The notes beneath the pieces are model-generated. The model ran no database searches. It saw nothing but the letters and a program-made list of their open reading frames with translations, and had not been told where the DNA came from. From the NCBI RefSeq assembly GCF_052857255.1, contig NC_135506.1, positions 78,786,324 through 78,850,323 of the forward strand: a stretch of DNA of 64,000 bases, in the 5' to 3' direction. Origin of the DNA: Amblyomma americanum. Taxonomy: Eukaryota > Arthropoda > Arachnida > Ixodida > Ixodidae. This document shows, in pieces, positions 30,565-42,290 of the stretch. How positions within the stretch are numbered: the stretch's first letter is position 1; every line of letters starts with the position of its first letter. A program made the position numbers and the translations under genes.

Positions 30565-30860
30565 CGTGTTTGACCAGGAGTCTATGACGTCACTCAGCCG
30601 CCACCGCCGAAACCGAGCGCTCGCTTCTGCCTAGTCACGTGACAATCATGACGTCACTCAACCGCAGCTACGCCGGTGCCGGGCGCTCGCTCTCTTCATA
30701 TAGCCTCCGCTGCCTCTCAGCTGGTGCCAACGAATTGCAACAGCTCTCGACAATTCAACGGCAGCAGTCGTCATGGGTGATCCAAGCGAGACGCAACCAA
30801 GTCTAGAAAAGCTTTACCGGGACAACTTTCAAGCTTTCGCTTTGGTTACTTAGGTTTAGC
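30565..30860 (+). promoter_or_regulatory. Promoter-like block with two CRE sites, E-box, TATA-like site and short ORF
   Basis: Two perfect TGACGTCA sites (30585-30592 and 30649-30656) flank a CACGTG (30636-30641). They lie in an imperfect internal duplication (ATGACGTCACTCAxCCGC ... GAGCGCTCGC / GGGCGCTCGC). A TATA-like TCATATAG lies at 30696-30703, and an ATG at 30773 opens 26 codons (MGDPSETQPSLEKLYRDNFQ) ending at about 30853. This could be a host promoter or the 5' end of a DNA transposon or LTR; the AAGCTTTCGCTT near its end also occurs in the dispersed repeats. Confidence 0.4.
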
Positions 30861-31083
30861 CGGATTAAACATTTGCCTAATTTTTTTAGTACAGGTCAAG
30901 CATGCGTGTTCACGAAAGCACGGAATACTAAAAAAAGAAATCTGCGGAGGTGTTGTGGCTAAAAGGCGGGCAAGAATAAATTTATTGCAGACGAAGTTTG
31001 TGAACAAAAACCAATTTTCTAAACGTCAAGTTTGAGGAAACGTGACGGAAATCAGTAGTAGCGAAAAGAAGATGCCTGCATGC

Positions 31084-31390
31084 ACGTGGCTCAGTGGTTA
31101 GGATGGTCGACTACTGATCCGGAGTTCCCGGGTTCGAACCCGACCGCGGCGGCTGCGTTTTTATGGAAAAACACGCTAAGGCGCCCGTGTGCTGTGCGAT
31201 GTCAGTGCACGTTAAAAACCCCCGGTGGTCGAAATTATTCCGGAGCCCTCCACTACGGCACCTCTTCTTCCTTTCTTCTTTCACTCCCTCCTTTATCCCT
31301 TCCTTTACGGCGCGGTTCAGGTGTCCAACGATATATGAGACAGATACTGCGCCATTTCCTTTCCCCAAAAACCAATTATTATTATTATCA
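31084..31390 (+). mobile_element. Full-length Ruka-like SINE
   Basis: Head from GTGGCTCAGTGGTTAGG, B box GGGTTCGAACCC, complete body and ATT tail. A short imperfect duplication CATGCAC(G/A) lies at about 31080 and 31390. One body change replaces AGGAAAAACGC by AAAAACACGC. Confidence 0.92.
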
Positions 31391-32009
31391 TGCACATGAT
31401 AATAAGTTTTGAGTAGCATAGCATTTCCGAAAACGATGAAATCCTTTTTGAATCATTGGAATCTGTATAGGAGGGCCAATCATGCACCATTATCGCTGTC
31501 ACACACAAATCGTTATAGCATGTCCGACATTATCGGACAAAATTTTTGAAAATGGGAAATGGTAAGATTGGTGTTAAGGGAATATTGAATGATAATGGTA
31601 CATTCTTCTGATGGGCAACGCTTTTGATAGCAAGAACGTTAAAAATTAATGCAAGGACTGCCGTGGGGTGATCTGCGGATTAACAGTTTCCCGCTCAAAA
31701 ATGCGTTTATCCAAAATTGTTGGGCATGAGAGAGCTGTAGAGGCATGCAGGAGTCCTCAGGGTCAGCAGCACTTGTTGCCCCAGTAAAAGTCCCGGTTCG
31801 TTCGCGATAGTTGTGATAGTGGTGTCGGTGGCGTCACCACGATGCGGCGCCAGTTTCCGTGACTGCATTCGCACCAAAATTGTGAGCAACCGTTCTCCGC
31901 TTTTTCTTTGAAGGCGAACGCAGGTTGCGCACTGAGAAGTGAAGAATACGCGCCTCCGAACGCTGAGATTACAAAGTTGCGAGGGACATTTTGATAAGAA
32001 AATTGGCTT
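31391..32009. other. No recognisable gene
   Basis: No domain or repeat recognised. The minus-strand motif CGAACGAACCGGGACTTTTAC (about 31785-31805) resembles text at 29885-29910, indicating another dispersed repeat. Confidence 0.4.
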
Positions 32010-32052
32010 AATGAAGAAAGGAAATGGCGCTGTAACTGTTTCTCACATCTCA
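32010..32052 (-). mobile_element. SINE 3' scrap
   Basis: AAAGGAAATGGCGCTGTAAC then TGTTTCTCACATC resembles the reverse complement of the SINE 3' end. Very short. Confidence 0.5.
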
Positions 32053-33967
32053 ATAAGGCATGGAATTGAAGGTGCATATGTGGTCGGTTCGAATCCCTGT
32101 CGCAAGCTAGCCTCCAATTTGACTAGCATATGTAACCTATGTGCAACGAGAAATCGTATGACACCACTCGGAACGCTGTACTACAAACGTTTGGTTGCTG
32201 ACAATATTGGCCCGAATGCAGTCGGGCGCCTTGAAGTTATTCAACGACCTCCGCGCTCGGGCGGACTGTTAACAATGCAAGCCTGGACGTTCCTGTGAAT
32301 AATGTCCCGCCGACTGTCCCACACGAAGGTAGCTTTCGTGAGCGTGTTCTGCGGCGGCGCCCGAATTTGTCGCCACCTTATGCAGCGATCCCTGACCATT
32401 TTCAACGCAGACATGTCCTGCTGACGCCCTAGTAACTGACATTGTCGACATTCAAGAAGCTGAAGGACAAGGTGTCTTCCAAGTTCTGCCTTTACATGTG
32501 GCGGCGATTCCTTCTCTTCAAGCACAAGCCTTACGCACAGACATTCCAAAGAGTCGATTGTCAGTTATGGGTCACTGTCAATGATGTACTTTGAATTCGG
32601 AAGCCACAGCTGCCGCTGTAATTACGTCATCAGGCCCCCACAGTGCCGAAGCTCGATTCGGCCTTCAAAGCGGAGCTTCTTTCTGGGGCGTGGGTTCACG
32701 ACCTCTGATGTAGTTTACATGTCTTTTGAGCCGGAGAAAGTATAGATGCCCCCGGGGGGTTGGGGGGGGGGTGGGGGGGGGGCTCTGCGCCGTTTAGGAC
32801 GGTGAACCAGTCACATATATGCGTTATCAGAAGCGATCAGGCAGGAAAATAAAAAGAACGCGGGAAGGTCGAACGTATCTCGCCGTATGGATAAGGCGCA
32901 AAATCTCCTTTGCTCTTTGAAGAGCTTTACTTCACTCTGCGGAAGTTAGAACCCATCAAGTGTTTTGAATAACACGCAGGGACGTCAAAATGAACCCCAT
33001 GATTTCAGTCCGCTCGTTAGAAGCGCAGGAAATAAGAGGAACGAAAAACGTCGCCCAAGCTCAAGCACGCTCATGCATGTCGAAACCTGTCGGTCTAAAT
33101 CAAGATCTTGATACCATTTCACCAAGACTGGCGAGAGGCCACGACAACCGTTGGTCCATAGAAGCCGCGGCGCACGGCACTGTCATCCGCCTCAGCACCC
33201 GAGGGAAATTTTCTGTCGCTGATAAGTCCGACGCCGCAAAACGCCTTAAAGAAAAAAAAAAAGCCCACTCGGCCACAATAACGCACATGCGCAAGCAGCA
33301 GAAAGTGACGACATACGTGACGATTCCAGTCAGACCCCAGGCTCTCTTCAGCGCGATTGGTTGCTCTATCCGTGCGCTCCGCAAACCGCACGTCTGGAAG
33401 GCAGTCATTCTCGTCTGAGCCTCCGTGAGATGAGCCCGTGCGTGCGCTTTGTCTTCGGTGCTAGCCGCCGCTACAGGGCCGCCGGTCGCGTCACCATCTG
33501 AGGCTGCGGCGGCGCGTAATGTTTCGCCTGACGGGGCATAAACCTCACTGACACCACCGACATCGCTTGCCTGGATCATTGCCCGCCTTCCCATGACACT
33601 CGGGTATGTTTCCTAGCACGTGCCTACAAGTTCTTCGCCTCATATCAGAGCTGCTGCTGTCGCGGTCGTCTGCGCAGAAACGGGACGGCCGCCCTTGACT
33701 GCTTTGAGTGCGGAGGGTTTGCTCTATCGTGGCGGGCTGTTGTGGGCGGCCAGTTGCGTTTCCATGAACTGTGGAGCTTCGCGACTGACGGGACCGAAAA
33801 CTCCCTTCCTCGTGCTTGTGCTCCGTGGTCACCGCCGCATATTGCCGCGGTATTTTGTGTCTTTTGCTGGATCCGTCACATTGGATTACATTTGAATTAA
33901 CTTATCGAGCTTTGTCGCCCCCCTGCACGCTGCGCCGCGCTCTCCGCACCACTCCTCCACAACAACC
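32053..33967. other. No recognisable gene; unclassified open frame on minus strand
   Basis: A minus-strand open frame at 32241-32549 (102 codons, including LVLQLLECRQCQLLGRQQDM and RDRCIRWRQIRAPP) is unusually protein-like, but I do not recognise it. Frames over 33100-33600 look like shadows of GC-biased DNA. Bases 32748-32796 are a G-rich tract with runs of 6-10 G. Confidence 0.35.
32748..32796 (+). repeat. G-rich tract, quadruplex-prone
   Basis: Several runs of six to ten G separated by T or TT, for example GGGGGGTTGGGGGGGGGG. It satisfies a G-quadruplex pattern on the plus strand. Function unknown; could be replication slippage. Confidence 0.7.
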
Positions 33968-34249
33968 ATGTCGCCAGTCCAGCCAGAACCCGCTGCTCCC
34001 GATTGGTGTGGAGTTGGGTGGCATTCCACGAGAACTTACTTTCGCCCTACTAGCGGCAGTGCTTCTGGACGTAACGTTGTGCCTTTTGCCAGTGGGTTGG
34101 CGTCGTCTTCACTGTCGCAACTGAGATGCCTACAAGCCGTTACACTCACGACTGACAGCCGTCGCCAAGGAACATACCTCCGAGCCAGGCCGCCGACATC
34201 GAAGGTGAGTGCGAGGCAAAACCTCGCGGCGAAGGTGACGTGTCCGTGA
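33968..34249 (+). CDS. Candidate first coding exon, unknown protein
   Basis: ATG at 33968 in a good context (ACAACAACCATG) opens 93 codons: MSPVQPEPAAPDWCGVGWHS ... RARPPTSK. A strong donor GTGAGT follows codon 79 at 34205, in phase 0, so the coding exon would be 33968-34204 and the remaining codons would be intron. I recognise no domain. The downstream exon-like units at 34788 and beyond are on the same strand and could be later exons; this is inference. Confidence 0.3.
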   Translation: MSPVQPEPAAPDWCGVGWHSTRTYFRPTSGSASGRNVVPFASGLASSSLSQLRCLQAVTLTTDSRRQGTYLRARPPTSKVSARQNLAAKVTCP

Positions 34250-34787
34250 AACGTGCTCTGTGCTGCTAGAGCAAATTCAAGGTTCACTTGCACTGTTTCC
34301 GCAAGCATTGGAATAATGACACAACCCACGCAGCATTTGAGAGGTTTTATGTTCCGTCACCATCGGGTTTTTTGTGCGTGACGGAAGCGTGGTGAGCTAG
34401 GACTCGCGTTGTGTGCAGCTTTATGCGTATAGGCTGGTCAGTTGTAGAGGATTTAGATAAGCGAGCCCACAGTCGCTTGCGTCACGTAACAAAAACCTGT
34501 TCCAAACGTCGTTGCGACAAAGCCACAATGTCCCCTTAAGCGGCATGTGGTTTGTGGCCGTATACGGCGCTCGGAAATCTCGCCAGCCTCATCCAGCAAC
34601 TCCGAAGAACGGACGCTGCCTTCGGTCTGCGGCACATTGTGTTTCCGCTGCAGCCAAGCTATGTTCCATATTACTTTTTTTTCATCGCCGCGGCTTGAGG
34701 CATACGTCGCGCTCACTTTTCTGCCACGGTGAGTATCTGAGACTTCGGTATGTTTGCGTGTCTGTCACCTTTTCTCTTTCTTTGCAG

Positions 34788-36420
34788 ATATGCCCACTTC
34801 TAGGGTCTTCCTTGCGCACACGAAAAGCACGGAGCCGATTCAGCAAGTGCAGGCTCGGATCTTTGGTCGTGGTTCGGCATCCTTGCACCGCCTTGCACAT
34901 GCTGCTGCCTCCTGTCAAAAACGCTGTGCTGTCGAAAGCTTCGATTTCACTACTCTGCGTCGCAGCGTAAGGTTTTCTGCGTTTTCGATTAGCAGGACCG
35001 CGACTTATTGAAACGAGAAAACTAACATGGCTTCAGATAAAGCGGTACGGCTGTATTGACACCTAGTGCCGCTGTAAGGTACGATGCAGCACATTTGCTC
35101 TCGATAATTCTCCTTATATAAAACAGTTCTTTGTTTGGTCCTGTGTGTCTGGTTTTCGATAGTACAGCCAATGTGCAACGCGACCATTAGACGCTTCCGA
35201 ATGTTCGACATTCACGGTTGCCTTTGAAGAAGCTTCCTTTTATCTTTGCAGATATGCCCACTTAGGGTCTCCCTTGCGCATGGAAAGCACGGAGCCGACT
35301 CAGCAAGTGCAAGCTAGGATCTCCGTTGCTATGCGGTGCATGAATGCCGAGCCAAGATCTTCTTGCCTTGCACATGCTGCTGCCTCCTGCCAAGAACGCC
35401 GTGCTGTTGACAGCTTCGACTTCACTACACTGCATCGCGGAGTCAGGTTTTCTGCGTTTTCGATAAGCAGGACCGCGACTTATTGAAGCGAGAAAACACC
35501 GCTGCGAAAGCGGTACCCCCTAAGGCTGTGTCGACACCTGGTGCCGCTGTAGGGCGTCGGAGGACGCAGTACATTTGCTCTCAAAAGTACAGCCAGTGCG
35601 GAGCGTGACCCTCGGGCGCCTCCGAATGTTCACGACATCCACAGTTGCCTTTGATGAACGTTCCTTATTATCTCTGCAGAAATGCAGACGGAAGGCATGC
35701 AGCCGACTCAGACAGTGCAAGCTCAGATCACTGGTCTTGGTTCGGCATCTATGCACCGCCAGCACATTATCTTCTTGCCTCGCATATGCTGCTGCCTGCT
35801 GCCAAAAACTCTGTACTTCCAACTGTAAGTTTTTTACGTTTTCTCTCAGGAGAACTGTGACGTAAACAAACAATATAAACCCGCCTTGGAGGCTTTCGCG
35901 TTCAGCTGCTGATCCCAAGGTCGCGGGTTCGATACCGACCATGGCGCCCGTATTTACATGGAAGCTAAACACAAAAACGCCCCATGTTCTGTGCAGCGTC
36001 ATCGCAACCACAGCCCTCCACTACGGCCTCCAAACTGCAAAATGACAAGTGCAAGCTAGGATCTCTGGTCTTGCGCGGTGCATGGATGCCGAGCCAAGAT
36101 CTTCTTGCCTTGCGCATGCTGTTGCCTGCTGCCAAAAACTCATGATGAAAGTGCAGCCTTCACAGTTTTCCCCCTGTGAGGTGTCCTGACACCATCAATG
36201 TGGTGGTGAGTCCAAGCTCGCACGGCATGCCTCACGCCTATTCGCGACAGTGCATGAAGTGTGTGCAACGTGTCTGTCGAACACCTCTGTAGCATGCGCA
36301 TGACATCCATTCTTTCTATTTTCAGATACGCCGACTTCTTCCGTGTACCATTCCAGATATTCTCTACTTGCCTAGCGTATGCTGCCGCCGAGCTCCACAA
36401 GAGCTCTACGATGAAATCCT
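34788..36420 (+). repeat. Tandem exon-like units (four to five copies, about 430-460 bp apart)
   Basis: Unit 1 begins after TTTCTTTGCAG at 34788 and ends at GTAAGG near 34969. Unit 2 begins after TATCTTTGCAG near 35252 and ends at a degraded donor GTCAGG. Unit 3 begins after TATCTCTGCAG near 35682 and ends at GTAAGT near 35827. Degenerate units lie at about 36045-36150 and 36326-36400. A shared frame gives STEPIQQVQARIFGRGSASL and AHAAASCQ in unit 1, STEPTQQVQARI and AHAAASCQ in unit 2, and QPTQTVQAQITGLGSASMHR in unit 3. Acceptor-exon-donor structure repeated in tandem suggests duplicated exons or a repeated element carrying splice sites. Family unknown. Confidence 0.5.
35885..36035 (+). mobile_element. 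Type 2 SINE, diverged, between exon-like units
   Basis: TTCAGCTGCTGATCCCAAGG, TCGCGGGTTCGATACC (B box), then GCCCTCCACTACGGCCTCC at the 3' side. It separates the third and fourth exon-like units. Head and tail are poorly kept. Confidence 0.65.
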
Positions 36421-36699
36421 TATAATAAGTCTAACAGCTGAGTGCCCACATAACACTTGTACTGTTCAAACTTCATTCGGGTATAAATTGGCTGTTTCGC
36501 ACTGGTCTCTGTCGTTTGCTTAGTCATGTTGCTACCAGTAGTACCTTTGCATACTTTCAAGAGAGCCTCTTGACCAGGCAAGGTAGACGCGAGTCCGGCT
36601 CTTTTGCTGTGTGCAAGGCTGTTCCTTCTTAATACTCCAGTCTTTATTTGTACACTTCGAGTCTTCTTTCTCTGCCTTTCTTCTTTCCTTGCGCGTTTC

Positions 36700-39600
36700 A
36701 CCAGTACATTTACAATTCAGCAGTGCAACATGGCAAGCGAGCTTCGTCGTCTCCTTCCCAAGACCAAAACTGCTCCTTCCCATCAACACGAAGGCCCCCA
36801 GTCAGCGCGTCTGGTACGGCGCCAACGCGGTGACCTGTTGCTCCCCGACCGTCGTCGCCGCTTCAAAGGTTCCAGTGTGCCAGCTCAGAGTTCCTGCCTA
36901 CGTGGCGTATGGAGCTGCCGCCATCAACGACTGCAGGCTGTGCGTCGAGGAGGACTTGAGTGTCTGCCTCAAGTGAGCGAAGTCCTGGACTTCAGTTTTC
37001 TGTGCTAGGCCATACTAATTGGCTATTCATAGGACTCATCCTCTGTTCTGTTTGTGATTAATGTTTCACTCTGTTTTTGTTCTGTTTATTTTTTGCAGAC
37101 TGCTGCCGTGCCTTCGTCTCCTGGAGGTTCCTTGAAGCTGGCTCGTCAAGATCGAGGCCTCAACTTTCCTGTTCATGAGTGCGTTTTTTCACACCTTCTT
37201 TTACTTAAATAGTTTTTGCAAAGTAAGCCCGCTGCAGCAGACTTTGATTTACTTCCGTGACTCAAAATTAGCATTATACAGCGACAGACTGTAGGTGTCT
37301 GAGGTGGTGTCTTCATCGTCCGCGCACGCCTCTACACGTCTGTAATTATCAGCCTTCACAGCCGCCACACTGAAAGGAAAGGTCAAGCTGAGGTGCAACA
37401 TGATCACCCCCCCCCCCCACACACAAAACGCATGCACACGCGCACACAAGTAGAAACACACACGCATATTCTGTCATAACCCTTGGTATCACGATGAACG
37501 GCCAGTGAGTCACTTGTTGCCGTGTCGATGAAAATCTCCTTGCCGCAAGGGTAAACATCCTGCGGCTCTCTTTTCAATGTTTTAAGGCCGAATAAATTTT
37601 CTGGGCCTAGCAACGTTGTTTGGATGCAGTGAGAGTGGGCGCATGAATTTCGTGTTAGTGCCATTTTGTTTACATCGCCCCTTGTGTCTGCAGGTTGCGC
37701 TGGCACTGGTTTCACCGCTCTACACCCATTTGGACATGTGCACGGCAGCATGGCAGGAGCAGCAATATCGGCAGTACACACCACGACCCATGTATTGAGC
37801 AGCTCCAAGCCGTGGAAGTAGCAAACGCCAACAATACTGGAGCTACGAGGGGACCGCAAGATCATACAAGGATTTACCCAGTGATGGAGACTATGCGACA
37901 AGTGTTGATAGAATTAGTAAAGCGTGAAGTCAAGTAGGACACGAAAGCCACCGGTCTGGTGAACACACCTTGGGAGGCAAGCAAAAGTCAAGCGAGAACG
38001 ACCGAACAGCAGCAGCAGCAGACGTTGCGCTTATCATATGTGCACAACGTTCTAGTTTTCGTCGTCTTCTTTCCGAGAGCCACCGGCTGGACATCGACAC
38101 CAATCCTGCTGCTCGTTCGTGTCAACGCGTGCGCCCCCAGTCAGCGGTACGTCTACGCAGTGACCTGCTGTTCCCGGACCAGTGTGCCAGCTCGGAGCTT
38201 CTGCGGACGGGGCGTATGGAGCTGCCGCCATCAACTTGAGAGTTTGCCCCAAGTGAGCAAATGGCTTTTGGACTTTGCTTTTCTCCGTTAGGCCAAACTG
38301 ATTAAGCTCTTGATAGGACTCGTCTTCTCTGTTCTGTCTGTCACAAATGTTTCATAATTCCACGTTGTATAAATTGTTTGCAACCGCCTTTCATATATTT
38401 TCTGTAGTTTTCACTGTGTTTTCCAGTTTTCTTGGTCTTGCTCATTTGTTTTTCTTCTCTCCTCTCGCTCACTCTCACTCACTGTCGCCTCTCACTCACC
38501 CTCTTCTCTCACTTTAACTCACTCTCCTCTCACTCACTTTCTTCTCGCTCACTCTCCTCTTACTCACTCGCTCAATCTCTCACGCGCACTCCAGCATACA
38601 CGGTAAACACCGCGGTATCATCATAGCACCGCGGTAAACGTCCAGTAACTTGTCGCCCGCGCACGCCACAAGGGTAAAACATCCGGGGGCTTTCGTTTCA
38701 ATGTTTTACGGCCGAATAAATTTTCTGGGTCTAACACTGTTGATTGGACGGTCAGAGTGGGCGCACGATTTTGTGTTTGCGCAGTATTTTGTTTGCATCG
38801 CTCTTTGTTGCCCCCTTTGATGCTGGCTCGTCAGGATCGAGGTCTCACTTTCGTGTTCCTGAGTGCGTTTGTTCACACAACCTCTCTTACTTTTGTTTTG
38901 CTCTCCTAAAAATTACTTTTGAACTATTGCTACATTTCATAGATATTTTATTTTATTTCGAAGTAAGCCCGCTGCAGCGGGCTTTGATTTACTTACATGT
39001 CTTATAATTTACATTTTACAGCGACAGGGTGCAGATGTCCTCCTGTGAGGCCGTGTTATCGTCGTCTTCGCACGCCCCCACAACCCTGTAATATTGACCG
39101 TCAGAGCCATCACAGTGAACCGAATGGTCATGATGAAGTGCAACATGCACACTTGTGCACCATAAAACACCCACCCTAGGCTAGACAAACGCCTGGCTCC
39201 GTCCCCTCCACACGCACACGCGAACACACACACACATACTCACACCCCCTCTCACACACTCTTAACTTCTATCGCTCAATCACACTCCTCTCACTCACTC
39301 ACACTCCGTCGTATGGCTTAACATCACTGTAAACCATCCAGTAACTTGTCGACCGCGCACGCCATAAGGGTAAACATCCGGGGGCTTTTTTTTTCAAGGT
39401 TTTGCGGCCGAGTAATTTTTGTGGTCCTAGCAACGTTGGTTCGATGCTGTCAAGAGTGGGCGCACGAATTTCATATTTGTGCAGTTTTTTACACCGCCCT
39501 TTGTTTCTGCAGGTGCGGTGGCTCTGGCTTTGCCGCTGAACACTCTTTTGGATGCGTTATTTTGTGGACGGCGGCATGGCAGCAGCATCATCAGCAGTAC

Positions 39601-39835
39601 ACACCAGGACCTCGAGTATTGTGAGCAGCCCCAAGTCATCGTAGAGCTTGCTAACAGCACCGTCAGTACTGAAACTACGAGGGGACCGCAAGAGCAGACA
39701 AGGGTTTGCGCTACTCCGTGACAAGTGTTGAAAGAGTAAGTGGAGCACAAATTCCAGTAGGACAGGAAAGCCACAGGTCAGGCGAAACAAAACTCAAGCG
39801 AGAGCGAGCGAAGTGGAGTAGCAGAGAACTGACAC
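36700..39835 (+). repeat. Two-fold segmental tandem duplication (blocks A-B-C-D)
   Basis: Block A 36745-36985 recurs at 38060-38265 (CGTCGTCTxCTTCC, CCCCCAGTCAGCG, GGCGTATGGAGCTGCCGCCA). Block B 37110-37420 recurs at 38810-39150 (GCTGGCTCGTCA, AAGTAAGCCCGCTGCAGC). Block C 37545-37693 recurs at 38675-38815 and 39365-39512 (GGTAAACATCC, GGCCGAATAAATTTTCTGGG). Block D 37693-38000 recurs at 39512-39830 (GAGCAGC, ACGAGGGGACCGCAAGA, CAGGxAAGCCACxGGTC). An open frame from ATG 36730 (93 codons, MASELRRLLPKTKTAPSHQH) is not conserved in the second copy. Several TTTxTGCAG acceptor-like sites precede the blocks. Origin unknown. Confidence 0.6.
38455..38600. repeat. CTCACTCTC-type low-complexity tract
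   Basis: Imperfect repeats of CTCTCACTCACTCTC on the plus strand within the duplicated region. A shorter related tract lies at about 39240-39310, and a C-run followed by CACACA at 37405-37450. Confidence 0.8.
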
Positions 39836-41112
39836 ACCGAGACCGCATGCCACGCTCCCGTCGACGACAGCGGCTTCCACTCCAAAGAAATAGTAGTCGA
39901 ACAGCGTCACTAATAAGAGGCGAGATTTTGTGCACCTGTCGAAGGGAGAATACAAAATCATATTCCGACCGACAAGCCACGGCTTCAGGGTAGGGTATGT
40001 GAAGGCCAGCTTCTACATGCAACCCTGGTGAAGGAATGGTACACCGGCGACATGCTCATCGCGGTGAAAGCTGTCTCAAATACAGTAACAGTCCGGACAC
40101 CAGATGGAGTGAAGGCGGAAGAACTAAAAAAAGGTGAGGAAGCGGTGCCTAGGAGACAATTTTGATCTCAGCGCCTACTTGCTCGACGGGACAAGGAACT
40201 GTCGGGGGTTGGTACACGGACTCATGGCCGGCACGCCGGAAGACACTGCAATGAACAACACCCAAGTGGCGACGCCGGGAATTCTGCGGTCTACGCAAGA
40301 ATGCTCGAGATTTTGCTGTCAGCGCCCATCGCGTTCGACGGGTAGCTCGAGGCAGTGTTGAGTGTTGTACAGAGTGCACCTTGACCAGCTAACGAAGTAA
40401 GCTTGCCTCAAGTTCCTCTGCAGGTACACCGGCGCGGAGCTACAACCCATTCCGCAGTACGCGGTACACAAATGTGGGAACAAGTCAAGGGTCACAATGA
40501 CGGCCAGCCCTGGTTCAAATGGCCCTGTGATGCTTATACTCCAAGGGCGAAATAGGATGCAACAGACGGCTCAAGAGGACGGCTCGCCAAGTTAGCTATT
40601 AACCACGGAAGGCCGCGGTGGTTCAACAGCGAGGATGCTGAAACCAGAGAAAGGAACGGATTTCCGGAACCGCCGCACTTAAAGGAAGCAGACTTTCCGG
40701 GTCTACCGGGTGCGAGCTACACCGGCCACGGTGGGGGCAACGCCTGGAATCGGGGCAACGCTCCTGACGCAAGTTCAAGAAGATGAGTAGGTCTAGGAGC
40801 GAGTCTCCCTGCTATCACACTGCTCTAGACTATTCGATGCAGACTAAGACGCACAGGGAACTCACAGAGGAGAGCAAAGGAATAGCTTAGATACAACGAT
40901 ACAGGAATAGCTTCGATACAAACACAGGAGAATCACACGGGGCAGAATGGCCCAGGTCGAGACCAAACACGCAGATGAAAGTTGCGATGTAGCCGGAGAT
41001 TTAGGGAAGCTACAGCTCTACACAATACACGACGTTAGCGTTGCAAGAAACTAACACTGCACCAAAGACGACATTGTTAGCAGGCGAGAGGTTTTAAAAG
41101 CTGGCCCAGTAT

Positions 41113-41433
41113 GTGAGAAGGGCACAAGCATTAGAGCACGTTTTAAAGGAGGCCATACCTAAGAAACGCAGGTGCAAGAGCGTATTCGTACTTTACATAT
41201 ACATTCACCACCGCGGAAGAAGACACTTCAGCGAAATATCATTAGAGCGGTTGTCGGCCCGGCAGAAGACAAAATACCTCATGATTGTACGAGATTTAAA
41301 TGCTCCGCACATGGAGAGAAATTACAAGCTTTTGGTACGAAGGAAGGGAACGATCATAGACGGAGCAGAGCTAGGGGTGGAATACTGGCGGGAAACAGTG
41401 ACATCAAGGAAACAGCGTGTCAAGAAACGCTAG
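41113..41433 (+). pseudogene. LINE E endonuclease fragment
   Basis: The frame contains FVLYIYIHHRGRRHFSEISL and YLMIVRDLNAPHMERNYKLL. These align by eye with the FVLNVYSPP...F...L and PLVIVGDFNAPH..WGY segments of tick LINE endonucleases. GDFN reads RDLN, so the metal-binding Asp is kept while the Gly is lost. Stops on both sides. Moderate confidence because only one block is visible. Confidence 0.5.
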
Positions 41434-42083
41434 CCTTGATTTTTCCTCACAGAAAATATCACAGCTTACGAATGATCCAGCACTATCACGGTTTAGCAGA
41501 ATCCAGAGAAAGGCGACAGTCATGGGGACAAGCATCAAACGAAAAGGAAAAGGAAACATGCATCAGAAAGGCGCATAAGCAAAATTCTTCGGCGTGATTA
41601 CCTCGACAGGGAAGCTCATGAGGATCGCAGCGAAACTTGCCTGTTGGTACAGCACCACTGGTAAACCTGGGGCATCCGGCGGAAGACAGGAGCGACGGCA
41701 AGCAAAACGAGGAGCACTTTCGTACTAAAACTGATACCCACGAACAAGAACCACGAAGGAAAGAGCGCGGCAAGATTGTAGGAGTTACGTTCCTCGAGAA
41801 GAAACAGCTAATTTGTATGTGGACACGTCCATGTACACACAGAACTAACAACACTATCAATCAGCACACCATCATTTCGACTAAGGGGTTGAGGAAAATG
41901 TCACGGTAGGCACACTTTGAGATTTTACGAACCGGCTGGCATTTGCCGGTCGAACCATTCAGCACGCCACAACCTTACGGGGATGAAGGCGTTGCTGAGA
42001 GCTCGGAAAAAGGACACGCCTCTGGCAATATAGAGCAGGCCATTCCACTCATATAAAATATGGCTCGCTAGATACATGAGAGA

Positions 42084-42290
42084 GTGGGCGCGATGGATTC
42101 GTTACCTGTGGCTGCAAAAAAGAACCCTTTATTACGCAATATTAATAGCCCTAGTCTAGAGCAGTGGGAGGCCCTCCTGACCGACTCCATCCACCCCGGG
42201 CTTCATGTTGGGGACGAAGATCAAGGCGGCGAAGGAGGCCAACGCCCCCCATCCTCTTCTCCCTCCCAAGCTCTATGCCCCTAAATCCTT
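42084..42290 (+). pseudogene. LINE E ORF2 C-terminus
   Basis: VAAKKNPLLRNINSPSLEQW followed by EALLTDS corresponds to the segment just after the Cys/His motif in B-type LINEs (ACKKNPLL-x-SPSLEQWEA-type). A frameshift follows, after which TKIKAAKEANA resembles the usual end. The Cys/His motif itself is lost. AATAAA near 42382 marks the probable 3' end. Confidence 0.55.

Noticed and set aside
31111..31419. Minus-strand ORF over a SINE
   Set aside because: SINE sequence gives stereotyped frames (for example AVAQWLGRST on the sense strand) that are not genes; the same peptides occur at every SINE.
32241..32549. Minus-strand ORF of 102 codons with protein-like composition
   Set aside because: No family recognised, flanks show no splice or promoter signals, and the neighbouring DNA is repeat-like; left as a note in the spacer entry rather than a gene call.
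33100..33594. Minus-strand ORF of 164 codons
   Set aside because: No motif, no conserved frame and overlapping frames on the other strand; likely compositional.
37405..39310. CRISPR-like or telomeric array
   Set aside because: The tracts are CTCACTC and CACACA low-complexity repeats without regular spacers and without TTAGG units.
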